Shown one piece after another: positions 54,470-64,000 of a stretch of 64,000 nucleotides of DNA (positions are counted from its first letter, which is position 1; every line of letters starts with the position of its first letter). Source of the DNA: Streptomyces sp. NRRL S-646 (GTDB lineage Bacteria > Actinomycetota > Actinomycetes > Streptomycetales > Streptomycetaceae); assembly GCF_000720765.1 (NCBI RefSeq), contig NZ_JODC01000009.1, positions 248,001-312,000 on the forward strand. Direction: 5' to 3'. Made by a program: the position numbers and the translations under genes. Under the pieces are notes generated by a model that saw only the letters and a program-made list of their open reading frames with translations, was not told the origin of the DNA and made no database searches.

Positions 54470-56404
54470 GTGGCTGACGTACCTGCCGATCTTGCCGCAG
54501 TGTGGCCACGAGTATTGGAGCAACTTCTCGGCGAGGGCCGTGGGCAGGGCGTAGAGACAAAGGACGAGCACTGGATCCGGCGCTGCCAGCCACTCGCGCT
54601 GGTCGCCGACACCGCCCTGCTCGCCGTACCGAACGAGTTCGCGAAGGGCGTGCTCGAAGGGCGCCTCGCCCCGATCGTCAGCGAAAGCCTGAGCCGCGAG
54701 TGCGGCCGCCCGATCCGCATCGCGATCACCGTCGACGACTCCGCGGGCGAACCTCCCGCCCCGCCGACGCCACCGGCTCGCCCCCAGCCGCGCTACGAGG
54801 AGCCCGAGCTTCCCTCCGGGCAGTACGACGGCTACGGCCGCCACCGCGCCGACGACCGACGGATGAACCGCCCCGACGAGCGACCCGGCGATCCGGGCGA
54901 CCAGCTGCCCACCGCCCGACCGGCCTACCCCTCGGAGTACCAGCGCCCCGAGCCCGGCGCCTGGCCGCGCCCGTCGCAGGACGACTACGGCTGGCAGCAG
55001 CAGCGCCTCGGCTTCCCCGAGCGGGACCCGTACGCCTCGCCGCCGCAGGACTCGTACGGCCCCCCGGCACAGGACGCGTACGCCCCGCCCTCCCAGGACT
55101 ACCGTCCGCAGTCGATGGAGCGCCCGCCGTACGAAGCGCAGCGATCCGACTACGACCAGCCGCGCTCCGACTACGACAAGCCGCGACCGGACTACGACAA
55201 GCCCCGCCCCGATTACGACCAGCGCGACGCCCGCCGGGAGCTGCCCGAGCAGCCGTCCGGCTCCGGGCACGTCCACCGCGGCGGCCCGGTCGGCTCCTCG
55301 CTGCCCGCCTCCAGCGGCGCCCCCGGCCCGCTGGCCGCGAAGCCCGCGCCGGCCACCGGCCCCGGTGAGCCCACCGCGCGCCTGAACCCGAAGTACCTCT
55401 TCGACACGTTCGTCATCGGCGCCTCCAACCGCTTCGCGCACGCCGCCGCGGTCGCCGTCGCCGAGGCACCGGCGAAGGCGTACAACCCCCTGTTCATCTA
55501 TGGGGAGTCCGGCCTCGGCAAGACTCACCTGCTGCACGCCATCGGGCACTACGCGCGCAGCCTCTACCCGGGCACACGCGTGCGATATGTGAGCTCGGAG
55601 GAGTTCACCAACGAGTTCATCAACTCCATCCGCGACGGCAAGGGCGACAGCTTCCGCAAGCGGTACCGCGAGATGGACATCCTGCTCGTCGACGACATCC
55701 AGTTCCTCGCGGACAAGGAGTCGACGCAGGAGGAGTTCTTCCACACCTTCAACACGCTCCACAACGCCAACAAGCAGATCGTGCTCTCCAGCGACCGGCC
55801 GCCCAAGCAGCTGGTCACGCTGGAGGACCGGTTGCGGAACCGTTTCGAGTGGGGTCTGATCACCGACGTCCAGCCGCCCGAGCTGGAGACCCGTATCGCG
55901 ATCCTCCGGAAGAAGGCGGTGCAGGAGCAGCTCAACGCCCCGCCGGAGGTACTGGAGTTCATCGCCTCCCGCATCTCGCGCAACATCCGCGAGCTGGAGG
56001 GCGCGCTGATCCGCGTGACGGCGTTCGCCTCGCTCAACCGGCAGCCGGTGGACCTGGGCCTCACGGAGATCGTCCTCAAGGACCTCATCCCCGGCGGCGA
56101 GGACTCGGCCCCCGAGATCACCTCCACAGCCATCATGAGCGCGACCGCCGACTACTTCGGTCTCACCGTCGAGGACCTGTGCGGCACCTCCCGCGGCCGC
56201 GCGCTGGTGACGGCCCGCCAGATCGCCATGTACCTGTGCCGGGAGCTGACGGATCTCTCCCTGCCGAAGATCGGCGCACTGTTCGGCGGCCGCGACCACA
56301 CCACGGTCATGCACGCCGACCGCAAGATCCGCAATCTGATGGCCGAGCGCCGCTCCATCTACAACCAGGTGACCGAGCTGACGAACCGCATCAAGAACGG
56401 CTGA
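54470..56404 (+). CDS. dnaA: chromosomal replication initiator DnaA
   Basis: A 644-residue initiator, long for the family (E. coli 467). Domain I (about 1-85, [20 protein letters not shown]) is followed by a very long Pro/Arg/Asp/Tyr-rich domain II (about 86-305) with DYDKPRP-type repeats. AAA+ domain III has Walker A GESGLGKT (345-352) and Walker B LLVDDIQF (405-412). Domain IV carries the DnaA-box helix with [13 protein letters not shown] (from 608). GTG start at 54470 with GAGAGAG upstream; the ATG-less frame upstream lacks coding bias. It binds the boxes in the downstream oriC. Confidence 0.97.
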   Translation: MADVPADLAAVWPRVLEQLLGEGRGQGVETKDEHWIRRCQPLALVADTALLAVPNEFAKGVLEGRLAPIVSESLSRECGRPIRIAITVDDSAGEPPAPPTPPARPQPRYEEPELPSGQYDGYGRHRADDRRMNRPDERPGDPGDQLPTARPAYPSEYQRPEPGAWPRPSQDDYGWQQQRLGFPERDPYASPPQDSYGPPAQDAYAPPSQDYRPQSMERPPYEAQRSDYDQPRSDYDKPRPDYDKPRPDYDQRDARRELPEQPSGSGHVHRGGPVGSSLPASSGAPGPLAAKPAPATGPGEPTARLNPKYLFDTFVIGASNRFAHAAAVAVAEAPAKAYNPLFIYGESGLGKTHLLHAIGHYARSLYPGTRVRYVSSEEFTNEFINSIRDGKGDSFRKRYREMDILLVDDIQFLADKESTQEEFFHTFNTLHNANKQIVLSSDRPPKQLVTLEDRLRNRFEWGLITDVQPPELETRIAILRKKAVQEQLNAPPEVLEFIASRISRNIRELEGALIRVTAFASLNRQPVDLGLTEIVLKDLIPGGEDSAPEITSTAIMSATADYFGLTVEDLCGTSRGRALVTARQIAMYLCRELTDLSLPKIGALFGGRDHTTVMHADRKIRNLMAERRSIYNQVTELTNRIKNG

Positions 56405-56427
56405 CAGCCACAGACGCACGCCGTCGA

Positions 56428-56460
56428 GGGCGCCCCGGGACAAGCTCCCGGGGCGCCCTT
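56428..56460 (+). terminator. dnaA terminator
   Basis: GGGCGCCCCGGGA (56428-56440) pairs with 56446-56458 across 5 nt, followed by TT-C-TT. It is 24 bp past the dnaA stop and insulates oriC from dnaA transcription. Confidence 0.9.
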
Positions 56461-56509
56461 CTTCATGCCGGGGATACCCGCTGTTCGATTACCTGCCGGG
56501 TTACGGCCG

Positions 56510-57082
56510 CTCTCCACAGATTCGAAGACTTTCTGCCGTCCACATCCTGGGGACTGCGAAGTTGTCCAGAGCTCGATCCACAGGCGCCCTGTTGAACAAC
56601 CATTCCAGCAGCTCAAGGGGCTGTGGATTGGTGGATGAAGGATCTCCACAGACTGTGGACGGACAACTGATCCACAAGCTGTGCACGAAGTTGTCCACCG
56701 ACAACCCACAGGCTGAGCCTGATTGTCCCCAGCGAATCCCGAGTTCTCCACATCGCTGTCCACTGTTCGGCAACGTGACGCGCCTGATCACCGCGTCGAG
56801 TGAAAGGCGTCACACAAAGGTGCCGGGTTGGGCTGTGGGCAACGGGGGAAAAGCTGGGGACGGCGCTGGGGAGAACTCACCGCAGGCTGTGCACGGGGTG
56901 TGCAGAACTTTCCGTTCTCCACAGACCTCTTGAGTTGTCCACCGGCTCCGCCCACAGGGCCCGTGGACAAAATCTTGCCTCTGAGCTGGGAAAACAGGGT
57001 TATCCACGGTTTCCACAGCCCCTACTACTACTCCCGACTAGAGAGAGCGAGAAGTTCGTTTCGAAGGGGGTCCTGTGCACAA
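56510..57082. other. oriC, chromosomal replication origin (DnaA-box array)
   Basis: The 857-bp dnaA-dnaN spacer contains about twenty DnaA boxes on both strands. Good matches (NNNTCCACA type): 56510, 56536, 56574, 56642, 56668, 56744, 56915 and 57009 on the plus strand, and 56622 and 56654 on the minus strand. One-mismatch boxes, including TTGTCCACC at 56691 and 56935, TTGTCCCCA at 56723, TTGTCCAGA at 56562, TTATCCACG at 57000, and minus-strand ones at 56834 and 56962. Streptomyces oriC is known to lie here with about nineteen boxes. There is no obvious AT-rich unwinding element; the least GC-rich stretch is about 56965-57060. Confidence 0.95.
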
Positions 57083-57261
57083 CTTGCTGTCCGGCTCCCG
57101 GCTGGCCCTCGTCACGACTTGACCCCGAGAGGCACCTACTGTCAGTGCCGTGCGTCAGACTGTTCCCCGGTGTCCTTCCCACCACAGGGACCGACGACAC
57201 CGAGACAGACGACGAAGCCAGGCAGGGCGAGAAGCGCCGGCAACAGCAGGAGGCGGCAACA

Positions 57262-58392
57262 GTGAAGATCCGGGTGGAACGCGACGTACTCGCGGAGGCA
57301 GTTGCCTGGGCGGCGCGCAGCCTCCCGGCCCGTCCGCCGGCGCCTGTCCTCGCCGGCCTCCTGCTGAAGGCCGAGGACGGCGCTCTCAGCCTCTCCAGCT
57401 TCGACTACGAGGTCTCGGCGCGCGTGTCCGTGGAGGCGGAGGTCGAGGAGGAGGGCACCGTCCTCGTCTCCGGCCGGCTCCTCGCCGACATCTCCCGCGC
57501 CCTCCCCAACCGGCCCGTAGAGATTTCCACAGACGGTGTACGGGCGACGGTGGTCTGTGGCTCCTCCCGATTCACACTCCACACCCTGCCTGTGGAGGAG
57601 TACCCGGCGCTGCCGCAGATGCCGAACGCCACGGGCACGGTCCCCGGTGAGGTCTTCGCCTCCGCGGCCGCCCAGGTGGCCATTGCGGCCGGCCGTGACG
57701 ACACGCTGCCCGTCCTCACCGGTGTGCGCATCGAGATCGAGGGCGACACCGTCACCCTGGCCTCCACCGACCGCTACCGCTTCGCGGTCCGTGAGTTCCT
57801 GTGGAAGCCGGAGAACCCTGAGGCCTCCGCGGTCGCCCTGGTGCCCGCCAAGACGCTCCTGGACACCGCCAAGGCCCTCACGAGCGGCGACAGCGTGATC
57901 CTGGCGCTGTCCGGCTCGGGCGCGGGCGAGGGCCTGATCGGTTTCGAGGGTGCGGGCCGCCGTACGACGACGCGTCTGCTCGAGGGCGACCTCCCGAAGT
58001 ACCGCACGCTGTTCCCGACGGAGTTCAACACCGTAGCCGTCATCGAGACCGCCCCCTTCGTGGAGGCCGTCAAGCGTGTGGCCCTGGTCGCCGAGCGCAA
58101 CACCCCGGTGCGGCTGAGCTTCGAGCAGGGCGTGCTGATCCTGGAGGCCGGCTCCAGCGACGATGCACAGGCTGTGGAACGCGTGGATGCGCAGTTGGAA
58201 GGCGACGACATCTCGATCGCCTTCAACCCGACCTTCCTGCTGGACGGCCTGAGCGCCATCGACTCCCCGGTGGCGCAGCTGTCGTTCACGACGTCCACCA
58301 AGCCCGCACTGCTCAGCGGCAAGCCGGCGCTGGATGCGGAGGCGGACGAGGCCTACAAGTACCTGATCATGCCTGTGCGGCTCAGCGGCTGA
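57262..58392 (+). CDS. dnaN: DNA polymerase III beta sliding clamp
   Basis: A 376-residue clamp. Three repeated domains are visible, with VERDVLAEAVAWAARSLP at the start, LPVLTGVRIEIEGDTVTLASTDRYRFAVRE (TDRYRFA) in the middle and KYLIMPVRLSG at the C-terminus. It rings DNA and tethers the replicative polymerase. GTG start at 57262 has AGGAGG at 8 bp; the open frame upstream crosses oriC and is not coding. First gene to the right of oriC. Confidence 0.96.
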   Translation: MKIRVERDVLAEAVAWAARSLPARPPAPVLAGLLLKAEDGALSLSSFDYEVSARVSVEAEVEEEGTVLVSGRLLADISRALPNRPVEISTDGVRATVVCGSSRFTLHTLPVEEYPALPQMPNATGTVPGEVFASAAAQVAIAAGRDDTLPVLTGVRIEIEGDTVTLASTDRYRFAVREFLWKPENPEASAVALVPAKTLLDTAKALTSGDSVILALSGSGAGEGLIGFEGAGRRTTTRLLEGDLPKYRTLFPTEFNTVAVIETAPFVEAVKRVALVAERNTPVRLSFEQGVLILEAGSSDDAQAVERVDAQLEGDDISIAFNPTFLLDGLSAIDSPVAQLSFTTSTKPALLSGKPALDAEADEAYKYLIMPVRLSG

Positions 58393-58532
58393 TCGCTCTC
58401 CTCAGGGAATCCGCAGGTCGGGGCATACGTTTGAGCGGGTATGCCCACAGGTGTGCGCGAGCGTCCGGGTTTAGGCTCGGACGCAGGTACGAACGTGCCC
58501 CAGACGCCACACAGCAACCTAAGGAACAACTG

Positions 58533-59408
58533 ATGGAGCTCGGTCTCGTCGGCCTCGGCAAGATGGGCGGCAACATGCGCGAGCGGATACGCCGCGCAGG
58601 CCACACGGTCATCGGATTCGACCGCAACCCGGACCTCGCCGATGTCCACAGCCTGGAAGAGCTTGTGGGCAAGCTCAGCGGGCCCCGCGTGGTCTGGGTG
58701 ATGGTCCCGGCCGGTGCACCCACCCAGTCGACGATCGACGAGCTGGCCGAGCTCCTGGAGCCGGGAGACGTCGTCGTGGACGGCGGCAACTCCCGCTGGA
58801 CGGACGACGAGAAGCACGCCGAGGAGCTGGCGGCCAAGGGCATCGGCTTCGTCGACTGCGGTGTCTCCGGCGGTGTCTGGGGCCTGGAGAACGGCTATGC
58901 GCTGATGTACGGCGGTGACGCGGAGAACGTCGCCAAGGTGCAGCCGGTCTTCGACGCCCTCAAGCCCGAGGGGAAGTTCGGCTCGGTGCACGCCGGCAAG
59001 GTAGGTGCGGGTCACTTCGCGAAGATGGTCCACAACGGCATCGAGTACGCGATGATGCAGGCCTACGCCGAGGGCTGGGAGCTGCTGGAGAAGGTCGACT
59101 CGGTCACGGATGTGCGCGAGGTCTTCCGGTCCTGGCAGGAGGGCACCGTCATCCGTTCCTGGCTGTTGGACCTTGCGGTGAACGCCCTCGACCAGGACGA
59201 GCACCTGGACAGGCTGAAAGGTTTTGCACAGGACTCCGGCGAGGGACGCTGGACTGTGGAAGCCGCCATCGACAACGCCGTGCCGCTGCCCGCGATCACG
59301 GCCTCCCTCTTCGCGCGGTTCGCGTCGCGTCAGGAGGACTCTCCGCAGATGAAGATGATCGCGGCGCTGCGGAACCAGTTCGGCGGCCACGCGGTCGAGA
59401 AGAAGTAG
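58533..59408 (+). CDS. gnd: 6-phosphogluconate dehydrogenase (decarboxylating), short form
   Basis: A 291-residue enzyme. The N-terminal Rossmann motif is GLVGLGKMGGNM (5-16) and the substrate loop is GVSGGVWGLENGYALMYGG, with Lys in GAGHFAKMVHNGIEYAMMQ (KMVHNGIEY) as catalytic lysine. The short version (about 300 rather than 470 residues) is common in actinobacteria. It makes ribulose 5-phosphate and reduced cofactor in the pentose phosphate pathway. ATG at 58533, AAGGAACA upstream. Its presence between dnaN and recF is a conserved Streptomyces feature. Confidence 0.92.
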   Translation: MELGLVGLGKMGGNMRERIRRAGHTVIGFDRNPDLADVHSLEELVGKLSGPRVVWVMVPAGAPTQSTIDELAELLEPGDVVVDGGNSRWTDDEKHAEELAAKGIGFVDCGVSGGVWGLENGYALMYGGDAENVAKVQPVFDALKPEGKFGSVHAGKVGAGHFAKMVHNGIEYAMMQAYAEGWELLEKVDSVTDVREVFRSWQEGTVIRSWLLDLAVNALDQDEHLDRLKGFAQDSGEGRWTVEAAIDNAVPLPAITASLFARFASRQEDSPQMKMIAALRNQFGGHAVEKK

Positions 59409-59415
59409 TCCACAG
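59407..59415 (+). promoter_or_regulatory. single DnaA box at the gnd-recF junction
   Basis: TAGTCCACA overlaps the gnd stop codon, 43 bp before the recF start. An isolated box may affect recF expression, or be chance in a region with common TCCACA. Confidence 0.35.
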
Positions 59416-59457
59416 GGCTGTTGAGGGCCCACAACTGGGGGAGGTCGGCGACCGACC

Positions 59458-60579
59458 ATGCACGTCACGCACCTGTCGCTGGCCGACTTCCGCTCGTACG
59501 CCCGGGTCGAGGTTCCGCTGGACCCGGGCGTCACCGCTTTCGTCGGCCCGAACGGGCAGGGCAAGACGAACCTGGTGGAGGCCGTCGGCTATCTGGCCAC
59601 CCTCGGTAGCCATCGGGTGGCCTCCGACGCCCCTCTGGTGCGCATGGGCGCGGATCGTGCGGTCATCCGGGCGCAGGTCAAACAGGGCGAGCGGCAGCAG
59701 CTGATCGAGCTGGAGCTGAACCCGGGCAGGGCCAACCGGGCCCGCATCAACAGGTCCTCGCAGGTCAGGCCGCGTGACGTGTTGGGCATCGTACGGACCG
59801 TCCTGTTCGCTCCCGAGGATCTTTCCCTGGTCAAGGGCGATCCAGGTGAGCGGCGTCGTTTCCTCGACGAGCTGATCACCGCCCGTTCGCCGCGCATGGC
59901 CGGCGTGCGCTCCGACTACGAGCGGGTCCTGAAGCAGCGCAACACGCTCCTGAAGTCGGCCGCGCTGGCGCGTCGGCACGGCGGCCGCTCCATGGACCTG
60001 TCCACGCTCGATGTCTGGGACCAGCATCTCGCGCGCGCGGGTGCCGAGTTGCTCGCCCAGCGCCTGGACCTGGTCGCCGCGATCCAGCCGCTGGCCGACA
60101 AGGCGTACGAGCAGTTGGCCCCGGGGGGCGGCCCGGTCGGTCTGGAGTACAAGCCGTCCGCCCCCGGTGAGGCTCATACCCGCGAGGATCTCTACGAGCA
60201 GCTGATGGGGGCGCTCGCCGAGGCGCGCAAGCAGGAGATCGAGCGGGGCGTCACCCTCGTAGGACCCCATCGGGACGATCTGCTGCTCAAACTCGGTCAG
60301 CTGCCTGCCAAGGGGTACGCCTCCCACGGGGAGTCGTGGTCGTACGCGCTGGCGCTGCGCCTCGCCTCGTACGACCTGCTGCGGGCCGAGGGCAACGAGC
60401 CGGTGCTCGTCCTCGACGATGTCTTCGCGGAGCTGGACACCCGGCGCCGGGAGCGCCTGGCGGAGCTGGTCGCGCCCGGTGAGCAGGTGCTGGTGACGGC
60501 CGCGGTCGACGACGACGTACCGCACGTACTGGCGGGGACGCGGTACTCCGTGTCGGACGGGACGGTGGAGCGCGCATGA
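59458..60579 (+). CDS. recF: DNA replication/repair protein RecF
   Basis: A 373-residue SMC-like ATPase. It begins [14 protein letters not shown], has Walker [10 protein letters not shown] (30-38), and near the C-terminus the signature [20 protein letters not shown] followed by Walker [13 protein letters not shown]. It helps load RecA at gapped DNA and stalled forks. ATG at 59458 follows GGGGGAGG. Its TGA overlaps the dciA ATG. Confidence 0.96.
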   Translation: MHVTHLSLADFRSYARVEVPLDPGVTAFVGPNGQGKTNLVEAVGYLATLGSHRVASDAPLVRMGADRAVIRAQVKQGERQQLIELELNPGRANRARINRSSQVRPRDVLGIVRTVLFAPEDLSLVKGDPGERRRFLDELITARSPRMAGVRSDYERVLKQRNTLLKSAALARRHGGRSMDLSTLDVWDQHLARAGAELLAQRLDLVAAIQPLADKAYEQLAPGGGPVGLEYKPSAPGEAHTREDLYEQLMGALAEARKQEIERGVTLVGPHRDDLLLKLGQLPAKGYASHGESWSYALALRLASYDLLRAEGNEPVLVLDDVFAELDTRRRERLAELVAPGEQVLVTAAVDDDVPHVLAGTRYSVSDGTVERA

Positions 60580-61109
60580 CGGACGAAGAGCCCGCGCCCA
60601 AGAAGGCCCCCGAGCCGTCCGGCGTCGACCTCGCGCGTGTGGCGCTGAGGGCGGCGAAGGAACAGGCACGCGCGCGTGGGGACGCGGCGCAGCAGAAGAA
60701 GCAGGCGCGGCGCGGTGGTCTGCGCTCCGGCGCGCGCGCTGACGGGCGCGACCCCATGGCGCTCGGTGCTGCGATCAACCGGCTCATCACCGAGCGCGGT
60801 TGGGAGACCCCGGCGGCGGTGGGCGGGGTGATGGGCCGCTGGCCGCAGATCGTGGGCGAGGACGTGGCCAAGCACTGTGTGCCGGAGAAGTATGACGAGG
60901 ACGAGCGCGTCCTGGTGGTGCGCTGCGACTCGACGGCCTGGGCGACGAATCTGCGCCTGCTCGCCCCGACGCTCGTGGCCCGTCTCAATGAGGACCTCGG
61001 GCACGGCGCGGTGAAGATGATCAAGGTGAACGGTCCCGGTGGCCCCGCCCGTCGCTACGGTCCCCTGCGTGCCCCTGGCAGCACGGGGCCCGGCGACACG
61101 TATGGGTGA
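60576..61109 (+). CDS. dciA: DUF721/DciA-family helicase loader
   Basis: A 177-residue protein. A basic, disordered N-terminus (about 1-55) precedes the DUF721 (KH-like) domain with [35 protein letters not shown] ([10 protein letters not shown]) and [19 protein letters not shown]. DciA is the ancestral DnaB helicase loader in bacteria without DnaC or DnaI; Streptomyces lacks DnaC/DnaI, and dnaB is in this same window. It overlaps recF by 4 bp and is 412 bp ahead of gyrB. Confidence 0.9.
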   Translation: MTDEEPAPKKAPEPSGVDLARVALRAAKEQARARGDAAQQKKQARRGGLRSGARADGRDPMALGAAINRLITERGWETPAAVGGVMGRWPQIVGEDVAKHCVPEKYDEDERVLVVRCDSTAWATNLRLLAPTLVARLNEDLGHGAVKMIKVNGPGGPARRYGPLRAPGSTGPGDTYG

Positions 61110-63582
<2,473 letters not shown>

Positions 63583-63624
63583 GTCGGTCTCAGCTGACCG
63601 CACCAGGAAGGATCTTCACCAGCA

Positions 63625-64000
63625 ATGGCCGACGAGAACACTCCCGTCACCCCTGAAGAGGGCGGCGAACTCGCGATGCGTGTCGAGCCCGTGGGGCTCG
63701 AGACGGAGATGCAGCGCTCGTACCTCGACTACGCGATGTCCGTCATCGTCTCGCGAGCGCTGCCGGACGTCCGGGACGGCCTCAAGCCCGTCCACCGCCG
63801 CGTCCTGTACGCCATGTACGACGGCGGCTACCGCCCCGAGCGCGGCTTCTACAAGTGCGCCCGCGTCGTCGGCGACGTCATGGGCAACTACCACCCGCAC
63901 GGCGACTCCTCGATCTACGACGCGCTGGTCCGCCTCGCGCAGCCGTGGTCGATGCGGATGCCGCTGGTGGACTCCAACGGCAACTTCGGCTCTCCGGGCA
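63625..64000 (+). CDS. gyrA: DNA gyrase subunit A (N-terminal part; cut by window end)
   Basis: The first 125 codons of gyr[21 protein letters not shown] is followed by [37 protein letters not shown] ([21 protein letters not shown]) and the quinolone-resistance region [25 protein letters not shown]. The Ser in [10 protein letters not shown] is the wild-type quinolone-sensitive arrangement (Ser, Asp four residues later). The catalytic tyrosine lies beyond the window. The gene is 42 bp after gyrB; the ATG has AGGAAGG about 14 bp upstream, rather far. Confidence 0.97.
   Translation, partial: MADENTPVTPEEGGELAMRVEPVGLETEMQRSYLDYAMSVIVSRALPDVRDGLKPVHRRVLYAMYDGGYRPERGFYKCARVVGDVMGNYHPHGDSSIYDALVRLAQPWSMRMPLVDSNGNFGSPG

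Overview
The window is a stretch of Streptomyces chromosome spanning the replication origin. The evidence is very high GC with GC-rich third codon positions, the sporulation pair ssgA/ssgR, many copies of the actinomycete parS palindrome, a dnaA-dnaN spacer packed with Streptomyces-type DnaA boxes, and the order rpmH-dnaA-oriC-dnaN-gnd-recF-dciA-gyrB-gyrA. As far as I recall it, the order of the other genes also follows the S. coelicolor core chromosome (about SCO3927 down to SCO3873). No rRNA, tRNA, insertion sequence, integrase or CRISPR array was seen.

Layout. 0-6.6 kb: end of a YibE/F-like membrane protein, ssgA and its IclR-type activator ssgR, small membrane and cupin proteins, ptpA with a cystathionine lyase-like gene, a LysR regulator carrying a rare TTA codon, and a NUDIX hydrolase. 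6.6-15.5 kb: a two-domain flavohemoprotein, a HAD phosphatase, two GNAT genes, a serine hydrolase, the replicative helicase dnaB with a DnaA-box cluster upstream, and a MATE exporter. 15.6-17.4 kb: the rpsF-ssb-rpsR-rplI operon. 17.6-22 kb: a small membrane protein, femX (peptidoglycan cross-bridge), an alanine-racemase-like protein and a GT87-type mannosyltransferase.

22-28.4 kb looks like an accessory insertion in this core region. It holds a 1492-residue secreted protein that combines a lytic-transglycosylase-like domain, a golvesin-like domain and a C-terminal NucA/NucB-type DNase domain. Beside it are an unrecognised cytoplasmic protein and a small secreted SapA-like protein.

28.5-47 kb is mostly envelope biology and redox: a bifunctional penicillin-binding protein, a PadR regulator with its likely operator, inositol-phosphate synthase, an MFS transporter, an LppU-like protein, cca, then DUF6049-murJ-pseudokinase-sigM-anti-sigma, and trxB-trxA behind a SigR-type promoter.

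47-64 kb is the origin core. parA-parB, rsmG, jag, yidC, yidD, rnpA and rpmH run leftward. dnaA, oriC, dnaN, gnd, recF, dciA, gyrB and gyrA (cut by the window end) run rightward.

Together the genes cover initiation (DnaA, oriC), helicase loading and action (DciA, DnaB), the clamp (DnaN), ssDNA binding (Ssb), supercoiling (GyrAB) and segregation (ParAB). Fourteen parS or parS-like sites lie between 6 and 50.5 kb and none to the right of oriC. Several are in unusual settings: inside coding sequence, in tandem pairs, and at the centre of a 60-bp perfect palindrome.
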